In this document: one piece after another, positions 63,706-64,000 of the stretch
How positions within the stretch are numbered: position 1 is the first letter of the stretch
Layout: each line of letters opens with the position of its first letter
Assembly (NCBI GenBank): GCA_036924085.1
Contig: JAVGWX010000018.1
Coordinates: 24,252,348 to 24,316,347, forward strand
DNA: 64,000 nucleotides
From: Ariolimax columbianus
Taxonomy: Eukaryota; Mollusca; Gastropoda; Stylommatophora; Arionidae
Direction: 5' to 3'
The notes under the pieces: model-generated
Databases searched by the model: none
The model's input: the letters and a program-made list of their open reading frames with translations, nothing else
What the model was told of the DNA's origin: nothing
Made by a program: the position numbers and the translations under genes

Positions 63706-64000
63706 CCCCGAATGGCAAGATAACTTCTAAATGTCTATCCTTGTAGCATCACTGATTTTTTATTAAGCCTAAATAAGCAAAATCTACAGAACAGCTCTGA
63801 ATTTTGGTAAAAAAATAGCTCATCCTTGCTATGGGCAATAAACATGGCTGTAACTCTTTTAGAGTGGCTCACCAGTCCTGCAATTTAGGTTAACGATTTT
63901 TTAACAACGCACTAATTCACCGCTATTTCTACACACCAATGCGTACCAAACCAAAATATATTGTATTTCTTAAACAGTATTAGCTTTTTTCTTAAAAAGA
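63706..64000. other. Right arm outer sequence, no gene
   Basis: Complement of 33,488-33,784; the match continues to the window end. Confidence 0.6.

Larger units (their letters stand above)
49942..64000 (-). repeat. Right arm of the inverted duplication (runs off the window)
   Basis: Reverse-complement counterpart of 33,488-49,212. The last bases still match the left arm around 33,490, so the outer limit is not reached. Shorter than the left arm mainly because the 42-bp, 49-bp and 36-bp arrays are smaller, although the 32-bp array is larger. Confidence 0.95.

Overview
The window is animal nuclear DNA built almost entirely from mobile elements and minisatellites; I see no host protein-coding gene I can name. 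Broken 18S/28S rRNA segments of eukaryotic type, several clades of non-LTR retrotransposons (LINEs) and tRNA-derived SINEs place it in a metazoan. The rRNA segments and LINE types suggest a mollusc, probably a gastropod, but that is inference from recall and not resolved here. Bacterial features (operons, CRISPR, ribosome binding sites) do not apply.

Layout. 1-12.1 kb: decayed LINE 3' ends, two SINE families, mariner transposase fragments, a 69-bp minisatellite and a LINE with a (CCTGA)n tail. 12.09-17.71 kb: a 5.6-kb chimeric insertion flanked by an 11-bp target-site duplication. It contains the 18S 5' end plus presumptive 5'ETS in inverted orientation, then 18S, a tandem 18S/28S mosaic, the 28S 3' end, and a broken jockey/I-like LINE ending in (GAA)n. 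It splits an older LINE whose two halves lie on either side. 18.76-20.96 kb: a broken RTE-clade LINE. 21-23.2 kb: nothing recognised. 23.2-28.85 kb: a diverged third copy of the material that forms the inner palindrome arms. 28.9-33.4 kb: LINE fragments nested in a minisatellite family, ending in a 28-bp array.

33.49-64.0 kb is one very large near-palindrome: left arm about 33,488-49,212, spacer 49,213-49,941, right arm 49,942 to the window end and possibly beyond. Nearly every feature of the left arm recurs in reverse order and orientation in the right arm, but tandem arrays differ in copy number, some longer on the left and some on the right.

The parts are linked as retrotransposition followed by tandem-repeat evolution. 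LINE families with distinct short tandem tails, (GAA)n, (CCTGA)n and (AACT)n, supply the enzymes; SINEs are probably mobilised in trans; nested insertions and 5' inversions record events older than the palindrome. Minisatellites with 55-, 61-, 42- and 28-bp periods appear to be deletion or insertion variants of one ancestral unit and sit at several rearrangement edges. All coordinates of decayed elements are approximate, and no alignment software was used.
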